From NCBI RefSeq assembly GCF_020166335.1, contig NZ_JAIUJR010000003.1, forward strand, positions 124,001-188,000: 64,000 bases of DNA, written 5' to 3'. This document shows, in pieces, positions 28,106-37,589 of this stretch. This DNA comes from Winogradskyella alexanderae (GTDB taxonomy: Bacteria; Bacteroidota; Bacteroidia; Flavobacteriales; Flavobacteriaceae). The notes beneath the pieces are model-generated. The model saw only the letters and a program-made list of their open reading frames with translations. It was not told the origin of the DNA and ran no database searches. The number at the start of each line of letters is the position of its first letter. Position 1 is the first letter of the stretch. The position numbers and the translations under genes were made by a program.

Positions 28106-29832
28106 TAATTTAAATTCATATCCTTCAGGATAGCATCAATTCTGGATTCCAATAACTGCTCCTTTTTTTCAAAATCGGACACATTGTCTAATTTAGTCTT
28201 AACACTTATGTAGAATTTAATCTTAGGCTCTGTACCGCTTGGCCTTAAAGCAATTTTGCTGTTGTCCTCAGTATAGTAAATTAACACATTAGATTTTGGA
28301 ATATCAATTTTCTCTTCTTTCTTGTTTACCATATCCTTAGCAATAGATAATTGATAATCTTCAATGCGTACAACCCTTGATCCGTTAACTTCCTTTAAGG
28401 GGTTTTCACGGGCATCAACCATCATTTGTTTTATTTCTTTAGCACCTTCTATTCCTTTTTTGGTTAAAGAAATAAGACGCTCTTTGTAAAATCCAAATTC
28501 AACATACAGTTCGATCAGCTTTTTGTAGAACGAACTTCCTTTTGATTTGGCATCCGCGGCAATTTCACAAGCTAATAGTGTAGATGTTACAGCATCCTTA
28601 TCTCTAACAAAATCACCTACCATGAAACCGAAACTTTCCTCACCACCGCCTACAAAATCAAGTTCAGGAAAGTCTTTAATCATTTTGGCAATCCATTTAA
28701 AACCGGTAAGACCAATTTTCAATTCTGTATTATAACCATCTGCCAAGGCTTGCATCATTGGCGTTGATACAATTGTCGAACCTATAAACTCTCTTCCTTT
28801 AAGTTTGCCGGCTTTTTTCCAATTGTTTAAAAGAAACTCGGTCATAACTACCATGGTCTGGTTTCCGTTTAAAAGTTTCATGTTGCCTTCAAGGTCTCTA
28901 ATTGCAATTCCTAAACGGTCACTATCTGGATCTGTACCTATAACGATATCTGCGTTGGTTTTTTCTGCCAAATCTAAAGCCATTTTAAGTGCCTCAGGTT
29001 CCTCAGGGTTTGGAGAATCTACTGTAGGGAAGTCTCCATTTGGTTCTGCTTGTTCTTCAACAATATGAACATTTTTATAGCCAGCACGTTGCAATGTGTC
29101 GGGTATTGTTGTAATTGATGTGCCATGGAGTGATGTAAAAACAATTTTAAGATCATCTCTTGATTCTTGCGTAGTAAAACTCCCCTTTTCAATAGAAGCC
29201 TTTATAAAAACATCATCAATATCTTTGCCTATATATTGAATTAAATCATTATTGGCCTTAAATTTAACCTGTGAGTAATCTAAACTATTGATTTCATCAA
29301 TAATTTCAGCGTCTTGAGGAGGTACCAATTGGCCACCATCTTGCCAATAAACTTTGTAACCATTATACTCTGGAGGATTATGTGATGCTGTCAATACAAT
29401 ACCACAATGGCAATGTAAATGCTTTAAAGCAAACGATAATTCTGGAGTTGGCCTTAAATCCTCGAAGAGGTATACTTTTATACCATTGGCAGAAAATACA
29501 TCTGCTACCACCTTACCAAACGTTTTGCTGTTATGCCTACAGTCGTATGCTATTGCTACTTTTATGGCTTCCTTGGAAAACACTTTTTTCAAGTAATTAC
29601 TTAGGCCCTGGGTATTTTTCCCAAGTGTGTATTTGTTTATTCTGTTGGTGCCTAAACCCATAATACCTCGCATGCCACCCGTACCAAATTCCAAATCTTT
29701 GTAAAAACTTTCCTCTAATTCCTTCGGATTTGAAGCGATGAGTTCTTTAATTTGACTTTGTGTGTCCTTATCAAAACTTGGGGTCAACCATGTATTTACA
29801 CGTTTTAATATTTCTGGTTTGATGTATATCAT
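28105..29832 (-). CDS. Phosphoglucomutase/phosphomannomutase
   Basis: Alpha-D-phosphohexomutase of 575 residues, the long PgcA/PGM2-like form. The phosphoserine loop TASHNP has S150, the metal-binding loop is TDPDSDR (D301, D303, D305), the sugar-specificity loop GGGEESFG follows near 395, and the phosphate-binding loop is RPSGTEPK near the C-terminus. It interconverts hexose 1- and 6-phosphates for polysaccharide and nucleotide-sugar synthesis. Overlaps the ABC exporter gene, so the two are translationally coupled. Glucose versus mannose preference cannot be settled from sequence here. Confidence 0.93.
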   Translation of the reverse strand: MIYIKPEILKRVNTWLTPSFDKDTQSQIKELIASNPKELEESFYKDLEFGTGGMRGIMGLGTNRINKYTLGKNTQGLSNYLKKVFSKEAIKVAIAYDCRHNSKTFGKVVADVFSANGIKVYLFEDLRPTPELSFALKHLHCHCGIVLTASHNPPEYNGYKVYWQDGGQLVPPQDAEIIDEINSLDYSQVKFKANNDLIQYIGKDIDDVFIKASIEKGSFTTQESRDDLKIVFTSLHGTSITTIPDTLQRAGYKNVHIVEEQAEPNGDFPTVDSPNPEEPEALKMALDLAEKTNADIVIGTDPDSDRLGIAIRDLEGNMKLLNGNQTMVVMTEFLLNNWKKAGKLKGREFIGSTIVSTPMMQALADGYNTELKIGLTGFKWIAKMIKDFPELDFVGGGEESFGFMVGDFVRDKDAVTSTLLACEIAADAKSKGSSFYKKLIELYVEFGFYKERLISLTKKGIEGAKEIKQMMVDARENPLKEVNGSRVVRIEDYQLSIAKDMVNKKEEKIDIPKSNVLIYYTEDNSKIALRPSGTEPKIKFYISVKTKLDNVSDFEKKEQLLESRIDAILKDMNLN

Positions 29833-29901
29833 TTGGAAAAAATTTATAATATAAAATTAATCAAATATGCTTTCACTGTATTACATTAATACATTCGATT
29901 A

Positions 29902-30855
29902 TTAGTCTGTTGTATTTATTTCTTCGTTTATATAATAACGTTGCTGTTGCCTTTTGGTTCGAAGTATTAGTTCGCCAATGAAACCAGCAATAAAAAATTG
30001 GACACCAATTATCATTGTTGCTAATGCAATAAAAAACTGTGGTCTATCAGTAATTAATCGACCTGTTGGGTTTATGAAAAGTTTGTCAATGCCGAGATAT
30101 GCGGCAAATCCAAAACCAATTATAAACATTAAGACGCCTAGTGCACCAAATAGATGCATGGGTCTTCTTCCAAATCTAGAAATAAACCAAACGGTCATTA
30201 GGTCTAGAAATCCATTGATAAATCTACTCATACCAAATTTTGTATGTCCATATTTTCGAGGTTGGTGCTGCACCACCTTTTCGCCAATTTTAGAAAACCC
30301 TGCACTTTTTGCTAAAACAGGGATATACCGGTGCATCTCACCATATACATCGATGGTTTTTATAACAATTTTATTATAGGCTTTCAGACCACAGTTAAAA
30401 TCATTCAATTTTACTCCTGAGGTACGCCTAGCCGCCCAGTTAAAAAGTTTAGAGGGTATATTCTTTGAGATGACAGAATCATATCGTTTTTTCTTCCATC
30501 CTGAGACCAAATCGAAATCACCAGAATTTATTAGATTATACAACTCTGGAATTTCCTCTGGGCTATCTTGAAGATCTGCATCCATAGTAATAATTACATC
30601 GCCATCAGCCTTTGCGAAACCGGCATTAAGGGCTTGTGACTTACCGAAGTTTCTAAGAAAACGAATACCTCTTACATTGGTATTGATTGATGCTAGTTTT
30701 TTTATAGTATCCCAAGACTTATCTGTACTTCCGTCATCGATAAAAAGAATTTCATAAGAAAACGAATTGGATTGCATCACTGATACAATCCAATCGTGTA
30801 ATTCTTTTAAAGATTCTTCTTCGTTTAGTAGTGGTATAACTACTGATATGTCCAT
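29902..30855 (-). CDS. GT2 family glycosyltransferase (DPM1/GtrB-like, membrane-anchored)
   Basis: A 317-residue protein with an N-terminal GT-A domain (VVIPLLNEEESL, DDGSTDKSW, then MDADLQDSPEE for nucleotide-sugar and metal binding) and two C-terminal membrane helices (about 230-255 and 270-298). This layout matches polyprenyl-phosphate sugar transferases of the GtrB/ArnC type, which load a sugar on the lipid carrier at the inner membrane. It sits between DUF4199 and the hexomutase on the same strand. Sugar and acceptor are inferred. Confidence 0.9.
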   Translation of the reverse strand: MDISVVIPLLNEEESLKELHDWIVSVMQSNSFSYEILFIDDGSTDKSWDTIKKLASINTNVRGIRFLRNFGKSQALNAGFAKADGDVIITMDADLQDSPEEIPELYNLINSGDFDLVSGWKKKRYDSVISKNIPSKLFNWAARRTSGVKLNDFNCGLKAYNKIVIKTIDVYGEMHRYIPVLAKSAGFSKIGEKVVQHQPRKYGHTKFGMSRFINGFLDLMTVWFISRFGRRPMHLFGALGVLMFIIGFGFAAYLGIDKLFINPTGRLITDRPQFFIALATMIIGVQFFIAGFIGELILRTKRQQQRYYINEEINTTD

Positions 30856-30908
30856 GGGCTATAAGTCTTCTTTGTAGACTTCAAAAATAAAGAAATAATT
30901 TAAGGATA

Positions 30909-31421
30909 TTACTTGTCATTTTTGAGTATCGCACCAATAATAAGGGATATAATAAATCCGAAAAATAGACTAGAAACAAGAAACATAGTAGACAAAAAGA
31001 ACGTTGAGGTAAACATATTTACCATCTTTGTGCCCATTTCTAGCTGTTCGCCTTCCATGTTTGGATTTTGTGACAGCATATCATCCATTGCTTTTTCGCG
31101 GATACCTTCCATAAATTCTGGTGCAATAACACCGTAATGCAGTGCAGCATAGAGCGCAGCTACGATACCACCAATGGCTGCCATACCCATACCAACTTTC
31201 AATGCGTCTTTTAAACTTAGAACATTAGCATTTTGCTTTTTAAAAAGGTTAATACCGTAATAATAAATATAGATGGTAAGTATTATGCTAATGCCACTGA
31301 GTATCCAGTTGCGTTCTTCGTTTAAAACATATAAAATAACTAGCCCTGCTATAGATAATAAGGCGAGATATAACCCATAAGTATAGGCTATTGGCTTAAT
31401 TGATGGTTTTTGATGTTCCAT
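30909..31421 (-). CDS. DUF4199 membrane protein
   Basis: A 170-residue protein with four predicted membrane helices (about 13-32, 37-56, 74-95, 140-163), matching the Bacteroidota-specific DUF4199 family in size and topology. First gene of a leftward run with the GT2, hexomutase and ABC exporter genes, 53 bp from the GT2 gene. Molecular function unknown. Confidence 0.8.
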   Translation of the reverse strand: MEHQKPSIKPIAYTYGLYLALLSIAGLVILYVLNEERNWILSGISIILTIYIYYYGINLFKKQNANVLSLKDALKVGMGMAAIGGIVAALYAALHYGVIAPEFMEGIREKAMDDMLSQNPNMEGEQLEMGTKMVNMFTSTFFLSTMFLVSSLFFGFIISLIIGAILKNDK

Positions 31422-31515
31422 GATTAAAAAGTGATTTTTTAGTTAATTGACTTGTTAGTACTTAAAGATAAGAATTTGTTACATCATTTTCTCTAAATAA
31501 AAAAGAATAAAAAGA

Positions 31516-31545
31516 TTGTAGATTTAATAAAATTAATTAAATTTG
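31516..31545 (+). promoter_or_regulatory. rpmE2 promoter
   Basis: TTG (31516-31518), 19-nt spacer, TAAATTTG (31538-31545): a full match to the Bacteroidota consensus, with transcription predicted to start about 35 nt before the rpmE2 ATG. It has the same geometry as the rpmH promoter. Confidence 0.7.
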
Positions 31546-31586
31546 CACCTCGAAAAATTCGAAATACAGATTAAATAAGTTTAGAG

Positions 31587-31838
31587 ATGAAAACAGGAAT
31601 ACATCCAGAGAATTATAGACTCGTAGCCTTTAAAGACATGTCTAATGACGATGTGTTTTTAACTAAGTCTACGGCTGATACAAATGAAACGATTGAAGTT
31701 GACGGTGTTGAATACCCCTTAGTGAAATTGGAAATCTCTAGAACATCTCATCCTTATTACACAGGAAAATCCAAACTTGTTGATACGGCAGGTCGTATTG
31801 ATAAATTTAAAAGCAAATACGCGAAGTTTAAGAAGTAA
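31587..31838 (+). CDS. rpmE2: 50S ribosomal protein L31 type B
   Basis: An 83-residue ribosomal protein starting [19 protein letters not shown], with the conserved [18 protein letters not shown] segment and a basic tail. It contains no cysteine, so it is the zinc-independent (C-minus) form. Such paralogues in other bacteria replace zinc L31 under zinc limitation; whether a zinc form exists here cannot be seen. It has its own promoter and terminator and is therefore monocistronic. Confidence 0.96.
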   Translation: MKTGIHPENYRLVAFKDMSNDDVFLTKSTADTNETIEVDGVEYPLVKLEISRTSHPYYTGKSKLVDTAGRIDKFKSKYAKFKK

Positions 31839-31861
31839 TTCTAACGAATTGATATTTAAGA

Positions 31862-31889
31862 GCCTTTCTTCATTAAGAAAGGCTTTTTT
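31862..31889 (+). terminator. rpmE2 intrinsic terminator
   Basis: GCCTTTCTT, loop CATT, AAGAAAGGC and then TTTTTT, 23 bp after the rpmE2 stop. Confidence 0.92.
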
Positions 31890-31906
31890 GTTTTGAGCAA
31901 TTACCC

Positions 31907-31914
31907 TACTTTTG
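31907..31914 (+). promoter_or_regulatory. Likely -7 box of the GlmU-like gene
   Basis: TACTTTTG matches TAnnTTTG 27 bp before the ATG at 31942. The nearest TTG upstream gives a spacer of only 16 nt and overlaps the rpmE2 terminator tail, so only the -7 element is well supported. Confidence 0.4.
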
Positions 31915-31941
31915 ATAGGTAACTAAAGCTATAATCTGTTT

Positions 31942-33117
31942 ATGAATTATATCCTATTTGATGGTCCTTATCGCAATAACTTGCTTCCATTTACATTTAC
32001 ACGTCCAGTTGCCGATATAAGAGTAGGTATATTAACCATTAGACAAAAGTGGGAATCTTACCTGGAGTATACTACTACAACAGTAACTGAAGATTACCTT
32101 TCTGATAAATACCCAATGGTTGAAATGGACGAGAATATCATGATTAATGCTTCATTTTTACCAAATAGAGAAATAGCTGAAATTGTTAAAGGGTTAAGTC
32201 ACAATCAGGCGTTGTTTAAAGGTGAAGATGTTATTGCCTTTTTTGCAAAGGAAGGTGAAGAAGTAGAGGATTTTTCTTCATTTGAAGCAATCGATTATGA
32301 CGACGATATTATTAAGATTGAACATACTTGGGATATATTCGCAAAAAACGGTGATGCTATCATTGAAGATTTTAATCTCATAACTAACGGTCGTCAATCA
32401 GAAGCAATACCGACTTCAGTTAATACTATAAATCCCGAACAGATTTTTATTGAGAAAGGCGTTAAAATGGAATTTGTAACGTTAAATGCTAGTTCTGGAC
32501 CCATTTACATTGGCAAGAATGCTGAGGTTATGGAAAACTCAGTGATAAGAGGGCCTTTTGCGCTTTGCGAAGGTGCTACTGTAAAACTAGCTTCTAAGAT
32601 ATATGGTCCAACAACCGTTGGTCCTTTTAGTAAAGTTGGAGGTGAGGTGAATAACTCGGTGATTTTTGGTTATTCAAATAAGGGTCATGATGGCTTTTTA
32701 GGAAATTCTGTACTGGGTGAATGGTGCAATCTTGGTGCTGATACCAATAATTCTAATCTAAAAAATAATTACGCAGAAGTACGCTTGTGGGATTATAAAA
32801 CCGAAGGATTTGCTAAAACAGGACTTCAGTTTTGTGGTTTAATGATGGGAGATCATAGTAAATGCGGCATCAATACCATGTTCAATACTGGTACGGTTGT
32901 TGGTGTAAGTGCTAATATATTTGGGAGTGGATTTCCGCGTAATTTCGTTCCAAGTTTTTCATGGGGAGGAAGTAAAGGCTTCGTTACTTATAAAACCAAC
33001 AAGGCATTTGAAGTTGCCGAAGTGGTTATGGGCAGACGAAATGAGGAATTTACGAACAAGGATAAAGCTATTTTAGAACATGTTTTTGAAGAAACTAAAC
33101 AATACCGTAGAGAATAA
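31942..33117 (+). CDS. GlmU-like putative sugar nucleotidyltransferase
   Basis: A 391-residue protein of the Bacteroidota GlmU-like family. The N-terminal part begins MNYILFDGPYRNNLLPFTFT, a degenerate nucleotidyltransferase-like region lacking the canonical GxGTRM loop; the C-terminal half (about 170-350) is a left-handed beta-helix with repeated hexapeptides (YIGKNAEVMENSVIRGPF, GGEVNNSVIFGYS). Likely a cytoplasmic sugar-nucleotide or acyl-transfer enzyme of envelope synthesis. The actual reaction is not established by the sequence. The PD40 gene follows 4 bp downstream. Confidence 0.82.
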   Translation: MNYILFDGPYRNNLLPFTFTRPVADIRVGILTIRQKWESYLEYTTTTVTEDYLSDKYPMVEMDENIMINASFLPNREIAEIVKGLSHNQALFKGEDVIAFFAKEGEEVEDFSSFEAIDYDDDIIKIEHTWDIFAKNGDAIIEDFNLITNGRQSEAIPTSVNTINPEQIFIEKGVKMEFVTLNASSGPIYIGKNAEVMENSVIRGPFALCEGATVKLASKIYGPTTVGPFSKVGGEVNNSVIFGYSNKGHDGFLGNSVLGEWCNLGADTNNSNLKNNYAEVRLWDYKTEGFAKTGLQFCGLMMGDHSKCGINTMFNTGTVVGVSANIFGSGFPRNFVPSFSWGGSKGFVTYKTNKAFEVAEVVMGRRNEEFTNKDKAILEHVFEETKQYRRE

Positions 33118-33121
33118 AACC

Positions 33122-34027
33122 ATGAAAAAGCACCAAATCTCAATCCTACTTGCATTCATCAGTACATTTGCTTTTACGCAGAGTAAAGATGTTGAGGTAA
33201 GACAATTAGAACTAAATACAGAACTAGACCATTTTGCAGCGCGTGTTGTGGGTGATAAAATATTTTACAGCCATAATCTTACTACAAAAAGGGGCAGGCC
33301 AATTAAGGATAAGTATTCTGGATTTGTTTATGGGATATATGAAGGTGAGATAAATTCTGATGGTGAAATTGTTAATGGAAAACCAATAGTAAAAACAGAA
33401 TTGGGACAATTTAACATGTCTGCAGCTACCTACTCAAAGGATGGTAGATTTATGTACTTTACTTCAAATCATACAGGAAAGGGTGCTAATAAGCTAAAAG
33501 GCATTGAGACTTATAATCTCTTAATACAGAGAGCGGAGTATGTTGAGGGAAAAGGCTGGACAAACTTTGAAACCTTGCCATTTTGCAAACCCAACAACAA
33601 CTTTGCACATCCCGCTTTAAGTCCAGATGGTAATACACTTTATTTCATTTCAGATATCAGGGGAACAAAGGGGAAATCAGATTTATATAAAGTATCCGTC
33701 ACAAATCATAAGACATATGGTGAAGTAACCAAACTGAGTGAAACCATCAATAGTTCAAGAACAGAAATATTTCCATTTGTTAGTGCAGATAACGTATTGT
33801 ATTTCACATCAAATCGTAGGTATGGTAAAGGAGGACTAGATATTTATCGTTACGACTTAAATTTAAGTGATCCAGAGCAACTACCAGTTTCGCTTGAAAC
33901 ACCAATAAATAGTCCTGGTGATGACTTCTCGTTCTTTTTAAATGATGATTTAACATCAGGTTATTTGTCTTCAAGACGATTGAAAGGCGCTGGTGGCGAC
34001 GATTTATACTACTTTACTAAATTTTAG
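33122..34027 (+). CDS. Exported PD40/TolB-like beta-propeller protein
   Basis: A 301-residue protein from ATG 33122; the frame runs back into the previous gene but the signal peptide KKHQISILLAFISTFAFTQ fixes the start. The mature part has WD40-like PD40 repeats (ALSPDGNTLYFISD, VSADNVLYFTSNRRYGKGGLDIYRYDL, SFFLNDDLTSGYLSSRR), as in the propeller part of Bacteroidota OmpA/PD40 proteins, but no OmpA domain. Its last 11 bp overlap the convergent peptide-binding lipoprotein gene. Confidence 0.83.
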   Translation: MKKHQISILLAFISTFAFTQSKDVEVRQLELNTELDHFAARVVGDKIFYSHNLTTKRGRPIKDKYSGFVYGIYEGEINSDGEIVNGKPIVKTELGQFNMSAATYSKDGRFMYFTSNHTGKGANKLKGIETYNLLIQRAEYVEGKGWTNFETLPFCKPNNNFAHPALSPDGNTLYFISDIRGTKGKSDLYKVSVTNHKTYGEVTKLSETINSSRTEIFPFVSADNVLYFTSNRRYGKGGLDIYRYDLNLSDPEQLPVSLETPINSPGDDFSFFLNDDLTSGYLSSRRLKGAGGDDLYYFTKF

Positions 34028-35639
34028 TCTTCCTTACTGCTTTTAGCTCTAATAGATTGGTAGCATTAATTCCAAGACCATTAACGGTCTTGCGTGTAAA
34101 TCTTACTACTTCGTCATAAAATAAAGGAACAATAGGGGCAGAAACCATAACCAATGAGTCCATTTTTGTATATAAGTCTGCCCGCCTTTGAGGATTGGTT
34201 TCTAAATACGATGCTTCAAAATAATTATCAAATACTTTGTCCGCAAAATGTGTATAATTTGGTCCATTTGGAGCGAAATTATTACTGTAATAAAGCGAAA
34301 GGTAATTTTCGGCATCCGGATAATCAGCAATCCAACTTGCTCTAAAAAAGTCAAGCTGTCCGTTAGCTTTAGCATCTTTTAAACTCGATGCAGGTATAAC
34401 ATCAACGTTGACTGTTATTCCAATTTTTTCAATCTCACGTTGAATAAATTCACATAAGCTCAAATAGTTACTCGTAGTGGTTAGTGTTATTTCTGGATTC
34501 TGAATTCCAGTTTCAGTCTTAAAAGTTTCTACAAGCTGTTTTGCCTTTTCTGGATTATAGGTATAGCCGATTGTTGAATTGTATCCTGGCAATCCATTGG
34601 GTATAAAGCCTCCATAGGCTGGCGTGCCGATGCCGTTTCTTAGATAGGTAATCATCTTGGCCCTGTCAAAACCTAAGTTAATAGCTTGTCTAATGGTTTT
34701 ACTTTTTAAAGATTCAACATCAGTCTCCATAAAAAATGCGAGGTATTCTGTGTTTAAATATGGACCTCTTATCATGTTTACATCATCTTTATATAAGGCT
34801 TTTAATTTGCCGTCATAGGTCAAAATTTCGTCCTTGTAAGAAGCATCCAATCCCGAAACAAAGTCGATGTTATTTTGGGCAAACTGTAAAAACTCACTTT
34901 GCTTATCAGGTAAAAAGGTGATGGAAACTGCCTCCAAATAAGGTAGTTTTTCACCGTTCTCATCAAGTTCAAAATAGTTGTTGTTTTTTCTAAAAACTAG
35001 TTTAATGTTCTCTTCCCATCGTTTAAATCTAAAGGGACCAGTTCCTATTGGATTAGACCGGAAATCTGTTCCGAAGTACTCGACAATTTCCTTTGGAACA
35101 ACGGAGCAGTATTTCATTGTAAGAAGTCCCAAAAAGGCAGGAAAAGGTTGTTTTAATTTTACTTGAAACGTTGAATCATTAATTACCTCAAAACGTTCCA
35201 CTTTATTCATAACCCAGCTTCCAGGAGAGGCTAAGGAGGGATCTTTTAGTCTGTTTAAGCTGTATTTAAAGTCATAAGCTGAAACTTGTCGTGTTGAATC
35301 TTTTCCAAACAATGAATGTTTATGAAAATAGACATCTTTTCTCAAGCTAAACGTATATGTTCTAGCGCTGTCAGTAATCGTCCAATTCTTTGCAATACAA
35401 GGAATAACATTGAGATTATTATCCATCTGCACCAATCCGTTAAATAGTTGGTGTGTAGCCCAGATATCTGCTAAGTCTTTTGAAAATGCAGGGTCAAGAG
35501 AACCTATGTTTTTATGCTCATTGTATCTAAAAACAAGATGGTTTTTACTTTTTTTGGATTTAGGTCCACAAGAAATTGAAATAAAGCTAAAAGCAACTAA
35601 AATCAAGAATTTTAATATTAAACCGCTCTGTTTTAACAT
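34017..35639 (-). CDS. ABC transporter substrate-binding lipoprotein, family 5 (peptide type)
   Basis: A 540-residue protein from ATG 35639, chosen because the signal peptide LKQSGLILKFLILVAFSF and lipobox SISC follow it; an upstream in-frame start would add nine residues. The mature part matches SBP family 5 (OppA/DppA): LDPAFSKDLADIWATHQLFNG, then AYDFKYSLNRLKDP and NPIGTGPFRFKRWE. It presents oligopeptides or similar to an ABC importer, but no permease or ATPase genes are adjacent, so partners are elsewhere. Confidence 0.9.
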   Translation of the reverse strand: MLKQSGLILKFLILVAFSFISISCGPKSKKSKNHLVFRYNEHKNIGSLDPAFSKDLADIWATHQLFNGLVQMDNNLNVIPCIAKNWTITDSARTYTFSLRKDVYFHKHSLFGKDSTRQVSAYDFKYSLNRLKDPSLASPGSWVMNKVERFEVINDSTFQVKLKQPFPAFLGLLTMKYCSVVPKEIVEYFGTDFRSNPIGTGPFRFKRWEENIKLVFRKNNNYFELDENGEKLPYLEAVSITFLPDKQSEFLQFAQNNIDFVSGLDASYKDEILTYDGKLKALYKDDVNMIRGPYLNTEYLAFFMETDVESLKSKTIRQAINLGFDRAKMITYLRNGIGTPAYGGFIPNGLPGYNSTIGYTYNPEKAKQLVETFKTETGIQNPEITLTTTSNYLSLCEFIQREIEKIGITVNVDVIPASSLKDAKANGQLDFFRASWIADYPDAENYLSLYYSNNFAPNGPNYTHFADKVFDNYFEASYLETNPQRRADLYTKMDSLVMVSAPIVPLFYDEVVRFTRKTVNGLGINATNLLELKAVRKTKI

Positions 35640-35733
35640 GTAAGTATTAAATCGTAAATTTGCCAACTCTAAAATTAAAGCCGAGTAAATATATACGAAT
35701 AAAGGTCTGTAAACAAGTTTGGAAGTCTAAAAC

Positions 35734-37065
35734 ATGGAAACAAAAAAAGTTGCTTTTTACACACTTGGTTGTAAGCTTAACTATTCTGAAACCTCAACAA
35801 TTGCTAGAGGTTTTAAGGAGAAGGGCTTTCAGCGTGTTGATTTTAAAGACAAAGCTGATATCTATGTTATAAATACATGTTCGGTTACAGAAAACGCAGA
35901 CAAACGATTTAAAACTATTGTTAAGCAAGCTCAAAAAGTTAATCCTGATGCATTCGTCGCTGCCATTGGTTGCTATGCACAATTAAAACCAGAGGAATTG
36001 GCAGATGTAAACGGTGTAGATTTAGTTCTTGGGGCAACTGAAAAGTTCAAAATCACCGATTATATTAATGATCTTTCTAAAAATGATTTTGGCGAAATTC
36101 ATTCCTGTGAAATTGAAGAGGCAGATTTCTATGTCGGCAGCTATTCTATTGGTGATAGAACTCGGGCATTCCTGAAGGTTCAGGATGGTTGTGATTATAA
36201 ATGCACCTATTGCACAATTCCCTTAGCTAGAGGTATCTCTCGAAGTGATTCTATGGACAACGTTTTAAATAATGCAAGGGAAATATCTGAACAAGGTATT
36301 AAGGAAATTGTATTGACTGGTGTAAATATCGGTGATTATGGTAAAGGTGAATTCGGTAACAAAAAACACGAGCATACTTTTTTAGATCTCATTACAGAGT
36401 TGGATAGAGTAAAAGGGATAGAGCGTTTGCGTATCTCATCAATTGAACCAAATTTACTTAAAAACGAAGCTATTGAACTCGTTTCAAGGTCAAGAGCATT
36501 TGTGCCTCATTTTCATATACCCTTACAGAGCGGAAGCAATGAAATCCTTAAGAAGATGAAACGGCGTTACATGCGTGAACTTTATGTAGACAGAGTCAAA
36601 AAAATTAAAGAGGTAATGCCGCACGCTTGTATAGGCGTTGATGTTATTGTTGGTTTTCCAGGAGAAACAGACGAGATATTTTTAGAAACCTATAACTTCT
36701 TAAATGAATTGGATATCTCTTATCTGCATGTTTTTACGTATTCTGAGAGAGATAATACGGAGGCATCTTATATGGAAGGCGTTGTATCTAAAAATATAAG
36801 GGCGAAACGCAGCAAAATGTTGAGAGGTTTATCAGTAAAGAAACGACGTGCTTTCTACGAAAAACAGCTAAATACAGAACGTGTGGTATTGTTTGAAGGC
36901 GAAAATAAAGAAGGCTATATTCATGGTTTCACAGAAAACTATGTAAAAGTTAAAGCGCCTTGGAATCCTGAATTGGTCAATACATTGCACAGAGTAGAGC
37001 TTTCTGAAATTGACGATGACGGTCTAGTACGTTTTAATTTCACACAAGCTCTAGTCCATGAATAA
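35734..37065 (+). CDS. mtaB: tRNA t6A37 methylthiotransferase MtaB
   Basis: Radical-SAM enzyme converting t6A37 to ms2t6A37 in tRNA. It has 443 residues: an N-terminal UPF0004 domain with auxiliary-cluster cysteines C13, C49 and C80; a radical-SAM domain with CDYKCTYC (C153, C157, C160); and a C-terminal TRAM-like segment (about 375-440). The start LGCKLNYSET is typical of the MtaB subgroup rather than MiaB or RimO. No terminator with a T-run follows on this strand. Confidence 0.92.
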   Translation: METKKVAFYTLGCKLNYSETSTIARGFKEKGFQRVDFKDKADIYVINTCSVTENADKRFKTIVKQAQKVNPDAFVAAIGCYAQLKPEELADVNGVDLVLGATEKFKITDYINDLSKNDFGEIHSCEIEEADFYVGSYSIGDRTRAFLKVQDGCDYKCTYCTIPLARGISRSDSMDNVLNNAREISEQGIKEIVLTGVNIGDYGKGEFGNKKHEHTFLDLITELDRVKGIERLRISSIEPNLLKNEAIELVSRSRAFVPHFHIPLQSGSNEILKKMKRRYMRELYVDRVKKIKEVMPHACIGVDVIVGFPGETDEIFLETYNFLNELDISYLHVFTYSERDNTEASYMEGVVSKNIRAKRSKMLRGLSVKKRRAFYEKQLNTERVVLFEGENKEGYIHGFTENYVKVKAPWNPELVNTLHRVELSEIDDDGLVRFNFTQALVHE

Positions 37066-37092
37066 AAAAACCCATAACTATAAAGTTATGGG
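37064..37092 (-). terminator. Terminator of the small GNAT-like gene
   Basis: CCCATAACT / AGTTATGGG hairpin (37071-37092). The run of seven bases that becomes T on the minus strand (37064-37070) follows it in the leftward direction, so it serves the gene ending at 37118; on the plus strand the hairpin is followed by CCTCTC and lacks a T-run. Confidence 0.75.
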
Positions 37093-37117
37093 CCTCTCAA
37101 TCTATCTCTTTTTCAAA

Positions 37118-37414
37118 TTATATTCGAATGCCAACTGGCAGCATACGTTTATATTTTCTATTACTTCTCACAAATTTCGCAATTTCAGGACTTGTGGGTA
37201 CAACACTGATATTTCGTTCTTTAATGTTATCAAATACCATTGCCAAAAATTCTTTTTCAAACTCATCAGACTTCATCGGGTCTGGAATAATCATTTTTGT
37301 AAGGAAAATTTTGCGTTCTTGAAGAGAATATTCAATAACAGCCATGTCGTTTTCAACCTTTAATTCAAATTGACGTAGAAAATCATTGTCAATCAATTCG
37401 GCAGTTTCAGTCAT
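37118..37414 (-). CDS. Small GNAT-like protein, apparently without the acetyl-CoA motif
   Basis: A 98-residue protein resembling the short Acetyltransf_CG family: FELKVENDMAVIEYSL forms the first beta strands, and the C-terminal VVPTSPEIAKFVRSNRKYK matches the family's VVPxCPxVxxYIxxHPEY signature. The glycine-rich acetyl-CoA loop (GxGxA) expected between them is replaced by MKSDEFEKEFLA, with no glycine. It may be catalytically inactive or use another cofactor mode. Family call moderate. Confidence 0.65.
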   Translation of the reverse strand: MTETAELIDNDFLRQFELKVENDMAVIEYSLQERKIFLTKMIIPDPMKSDEFEKEFLAMVFDNIKERNISVVPTSPEIAKFVRSNRKYKRMLPVGIRI

Positions 37415-37589
37415 AATTTCATTATTTAAGATTAGCGGTTGGCGTGTAGATACTATATTTTATATAGTTTTGCAATGCAAAGGTATAAATAATTAGGGAA
37501 TTCTCCTAGGTCCCAAGTGTTAAATGCTTGTAATCTCGGTATTTATAAAGGATTCCGCCAAGACTTAAGCCCTTACATAAACATTAAAA

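Noticed and set aside
37071..37092. Hairpin as terminator of mtaB
   Set aside because: In that direction the A-run comes first and no T-run follows, so it fits the leftward GNAT-like gene instead.
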